Position numbers and translations under genes: made by a program. 64,000 nt of DNA from Clostridia bacterium (GTDB taxonomy: Bacteria > Bacillota > Clostridia > Peptostreptococcales > Acidaminobacteraceae), in assembly GCA_018399635.1 (NCBI GenBank), contig JAGYOH010000001.1:162298-226297 (forward strand). Direction: 5' to 3'. The notes beneath the pieces were generated by a model. That model searched no databases. It saw only the letters and a list, made by a program, of their open reading frames with translations, and was not told the DNA's origin. This document shows, piece by piece, positions 61,987-64,000 of the stretch. The first letter of the stretch is position 1. The number at the start of each line of letters is the position of its first letter.

Positions 61987-63116
61987 TCAATCCCAAGGAC
62001 TTCTTTGGAAAAAGTCTTGCCGTAGACCAGGTTGTAATACTCATCGGCATCCTTGAGAATATCCGCTTTCGTATACAGGTCAGGATGGAGATTGTGGGTC
62101 GCCCAGGCTATACCCAAGGACAAGGCGGCTGTGGGTTGGTCCCAGGGTTCCAGCAGGGAAGGGAAGGCATAGACTTCTTTATTCTGGATGGCACTGATGC
62201 TGCCCCAGGAGGGGTCATTGTAAAGATCTTCAGCCGTATAACCCGCGTAGGCCGGATACCAGATGACATCCGGATTCCATTCGATGATCTGCTCGATGTT
62301 CACATCGGCAAAATCTCCTGAAACATCCACTCCGGAAACCGCATTGATGCCACCGGCGACTTCAATCAGCTGGGTCTGGATCATCGCTTTGGGGGCCACT
62401 GACAGGGCGGAACTTCCCCCCAGGAAGAGCACCGACTTTTTATCCTCCACTTGAGAGGTGATTTCCCTGGCTTTTGCAATTTTTTCATTGAAAAAACCGT
62501 TGATCGCCTCGGCGCGTTCCGGCACCCCGAGAGCCTCACCCAGCAGTTCAAGACTGGCCGTCACCGTGTCGAAGCTCTCCTCGCTGGGCAGGGCCACGAT
62601 TACTTTCATATTCACTTCTTCAAAAAGGGCCACCTGGTCCTTGAACCTCTCCGGAAGAATTGCCAGATCAGCTCCGGTTTCAAGCACGGTTTCAAAGTTG
62701 ATGCTTCCGCCCTTGCCGATTTGAGGAAGATTGTCATAGTCCTTCATGACCGCTTCATAGAGGGTTCTGGACATCTCCTTGTTGCCGAAACCTCCCATAA
62801 AGCGCTCTCCACCACCTAGGACCACGGCGGCATTCAAGGTCGGATTGTGGGTCCCCACCACCTTCCTGGCCGCTTGCTCAAGCACCACTTCCCTGCCCAG
62901 GACGTCCTTGAGGACAATCCGGGTGTTCTCAGGTTCTGTTTCAACCTCCGGCTCTGCTTCAACCGCCGGTTCTGTTTCAACCGCCGGTTCTGCTTCAACA
63001 GCCGGTTCCTCCGCTTCAGGAGCCGTACTTTCAGTGCTGCAGGCCGCGAGTGAAAAAACAAGAAGCACGACGACCGCAAGCAACCACAACCTTGATAATT
63101 CCTTTTTCTTTGGCAT
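61983..63116 (-). CDS. Periplasmic-binding-protein-type lipoprotein of the FecCD-type importer (PF01497-like)
   Basis: The 377-residue protein has a lipobox (SLAAC, Cys26), a repetitive Glu/Ala/Pro/Val linker (~34-62) and a BtuF/FhuD-like binding domain (IVLKDVLGREVVLEQAARKVVG, VLETGADLAIL, IEQIIEWNPDVIWYPA). It does not contain the TupA TTTST motif. It captures the ligand outside the membrane. It is the first gene of the operon, behind a promoter and a ModE-like box. Confidence 0.92.
   Translation of the reverse strand: MPKKKELSRLWLLAVVVLLVFSLAACSTESTAPEAEEPAVEAEPAVETEPAVEAEPEVETEPENTRIVLKDVLGREVVLEQAARKVVGTHNPTLNAAVVLGGGERFMGGFGNKEMSRTLYEAVMKDYDNLPQIGKGGSINFETVLETGADLAILPERFKDQVALFEEVNMKVIVALPSEESFDTVTASLELLGEALGVPERAEAINGFFNEKIAKAREITSQVEDKKSVLFLGGSSALSVAPKAMIQTQLIEVAGGINAVSGVDVSGDFADVNIEQIIEWNPDVIWYPAYAGYTAEDLYNDPSWGSISAIQNKEVYAFPSLLEPWDQPTAALSLGIAWATHNLHPDLYTKADILKDADEYYNLVYGKTFSKEVLGIE
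62938..63009 (-). repeat. Four tandem 18-bp repeats encoding the lipoprotein linker
   Basis: Four units of 18 bp (plus-strand consensus GCTTCAACCGCCGGTTCT) differ at one to a few positions each. They encode the EPAVEA/EPAVET hexapeptides that space the binding domain from the membrane. Slippage could vary the copy number. Confidence 0.8.
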
Positions 63117-63282
63117 TGAGACATCCCCTTTTATGTATTTTCAACAGCAGATGAAAGGTCCTTGTTTCACCTTCTCCGGCACAAGAATTATGAAGCGGGT
63201 CTTGTTCTTGAAGGAAATCGACCGTCATCCTTCCAATCCGCCACAGGCCTTTGAAAGGAGAAGACCATCCATCATTTCCTAA

Positions 63283-63311
63283 AGTTTACCAGTTTGAAAT
63301 TTCACCGTCAA
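63283..63311 (-). promoter_or_regulatory. Promoter of the FecCD-type transporter operon
   Basis: TTGACG (63306-63311) and TAAACT (63283-63288) are 17 nt apart on the minus strand. The leader to the first ATG is about 160 nt. Confidence 0.65.
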
Positions 63312-63316
63312 TACGT

Positions 63317-63337
63317 TATGCATATTTTAACATATCC
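63317..63337. promoter_or_regulatory. ModE-box-like element upstream of the FecCD-type transporter operon
   Basis: It reads TATGCA-N8-CATATCC on the plus strand, with CGT before it (CGTTAT is a ModE half-site). It matches the mop-tup element at 18 of 21 positions and ends 5 nt upstream of the -35, a position that allows activation or repression. Confidence 0.6.
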
Positions 63338-63724
63338 AGTTCGCAACAATCCGCAATCAAGATAATCGATGTTTTTCAAGTTTGTTGTCATATAACCCCA
63401 GGCTCTACTGACTGACCAGGCCAAAAGTGCTTGAAATCCATTCAAATCAATAGTTATGGCCTTGCATCCTCCACGTGATCATTGATCGGATGGAAGGTAC
63501 TTCTAACTGCTTCACCAACTAGACGCTCTGTCATGAATTCGGCGCTTACAGTCTAGTGTTAGAATTCCGGAACATATACTCTTCATTCCAAAATATTTCA
63601 AATTTCCATTTTGTTTTGAACCTAGAATTGCAATAGCAAGTTGAACCAGACCATCTATAAAGTCAATCCCATAAAAGTGTAAATTCCTCGGCAGTGTAGA
63701 TTATGCGATAGCGGCAGTCATGGT
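63338..63724. other. Non-coding region near the right end
   Basis: I see no gene. The sequence is AT-rich with scattered stops in every frame. It may hold more mobile-element debris next to the IS256-type fragment, but I could not identify any. Confidence 0.4.
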
Positions 63725-63884
63725 TTAGCCATTGGATTCAGTCAATGCCTGGTAGTAGAGAGCCATCTCGAAGTACTTGCGGTCGGTCTGCCATTTCTCA
63801 TTCTGTTCCATCAGCAGGGCCCCGATGAGGCGGATGACGGAAGCCTCATTCGGGAAGATTCGGTTGACGCGTTCTCGCCTGCGC
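63725..63884 (-). pseudogene. C-terminal fragment of an IS256-type (mutator family) transposase
   Basis: The minus strand encodes RRRERVNRIFPNEASVIRLI, then GALLMEQNEKWQTDRKYFEM, ending ALTESNG and TAA at 63725. This is the conserved tail of mutator-family transposases, where R-x-x-RIFPNE-S-x-RLIGALLME is standard. The rest of the transposase is absent; upstream sequence belongs to a RelE-like toxin in another frame. Confidence 0.75.
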
Positions 63885-64000
63885 TATTTTATACACTCTT
63901 TCATCATCTCTAATAGAAATGATTACAATCAGCATCTTATTCTGATCTCGAATAACACTATAAACCACGCGTAGTCCAGCACTTCTCAGCTTAATCTTCT
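63846..64000 (-). CDS. RelE/ParE-family toxin, partial (5' end beyond the window)
   Basis: From the right edge the minus strand reads KIKLRSAGLRVVYSVIRDQN, then IVIISIRDDERVYKIA, before TGA at 63846-63848. This is the second half of a RelE-type mRNA interferase (KIKLRSAG-R-VY and R-D---VYK-A are its typical blocks). The last ~12 residues are encoded by DNA that also encodes the IS256 remnant in another frame, so the toxin tail was probably replaced by an insertion. The antitoxin, if any, lies outside the window. Confidence 0.7.
   Translation of the reverse strand, partial: KIKLRSAGLRVVYSVIRDQNKMLIVIISIRDDERVYKIAQARTRQPNLPE

Noticed and set aside
63777..63974. 65-codon plus-strand frame at the right end
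   Set aside because: The minus strand here encodes the transposase tail and the RelE-like toxin, so this is their shadow.
1..64000. CRISPR array, rRNA or tRNA genes
   Set aside because: No regularly spaced repeats with unique spacers, no rRNA-like segments and no cloverleaf with a GTTCGA-type loop were seen. The only tRNA-related RNA is the T-box.

Overview
The window reads as chromosome of an anaerobic, fermentative, moderately GC-rich Firmicute of the class Clostridia. The evidence is a T-box leader, AGGAGG ribosome sites with many GTG/TTG starts, a GatCAB operon with an archaeal-type AspRS, a glycyl-radical enzyme with its activase, a 2-oxoacid:ferredoxin oxidoreductase and a sigma-54-controlled acetoin dehydrogenase operon. 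No rRNA, tRNA or CRISPR array was seen. About 53 protein genes are supported, most of them complete.

Layout. (1) 1-3.8 kb: molybdopterin genes moeA (fused to a binding-protein domain), moeA and mogA. (2) 4.1-13.2 kb: storage polysaccharide use: a LacI regulator with a promoter/operator, malQ and glgP, facing a GH13 amylase, a CdaR/PucR-like regulator, an orphan MsmX-type ATPase and a class-I amidotransferase-like hydrolase. (3) 13.3-21.9 kb: a TetR regulator and small membrane protein divergent from a carnitine acyltransferase homologue; a two-subunit 2-oxoacid:ferredoxin oxidoreductase; a GntR - UroD-like - class V aminotransferase operon. (4) 22-26.9 kb: T-box, AspRS, gatC, gatA, gatB, the indirect route to Asn-tRNA. 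(5) 27-36.9 kb: an aminotransferase, then acoR, a canonical -24/-12 promoter and acoABXC-nudix-lpdA. (6) 37-43.6 kb: a lipoprotein PPIase, a tungstate locus (ModE-type HTH/TupA-like regulator, tupC, tupB, tupA, mop), a DUF429 protein and a CopZ-like protein. (7) 43.7-45 kb: an AT-rich patch with a 52-codon gene and an IS200-like transposase relic between 44-bp direct repeats. (8) 45-55.5 kb: nudC, a pilin-like protein with a GGDEF/HD-GYP sensor, rsgA, a DUF89 protein, yjjW/yjjI and a divergent Crp-type regulator. (9) 55.6-63.3 kb: a two-component system with unusual architecture and a FecCD-type ABC transporter ending in a DUF364 gene. (10) The right end holds a relE-like toxin fragment running into an IS256-type transposase remnant.

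The main linking theme is molybdenum/tungsten. Cofactor genes (moeA x2, mogA), tungstate uptake (tupABC, mop) and a ModE-like regulator are all present. A ModE-box-like motif, GGATATG-N8-TGCATA, occurs both upstream of mop-tup and just upstream of the -35 of the FecCD-type transporter operon 21 kb away. I infer that this second transporter and its DUF364 partner belong to the same Mo/W regulon. The other strong regulatory picture is the acetoin operon: acoR, upstream repeats, sigma-54 promoter and dehydrogenase genes in order.
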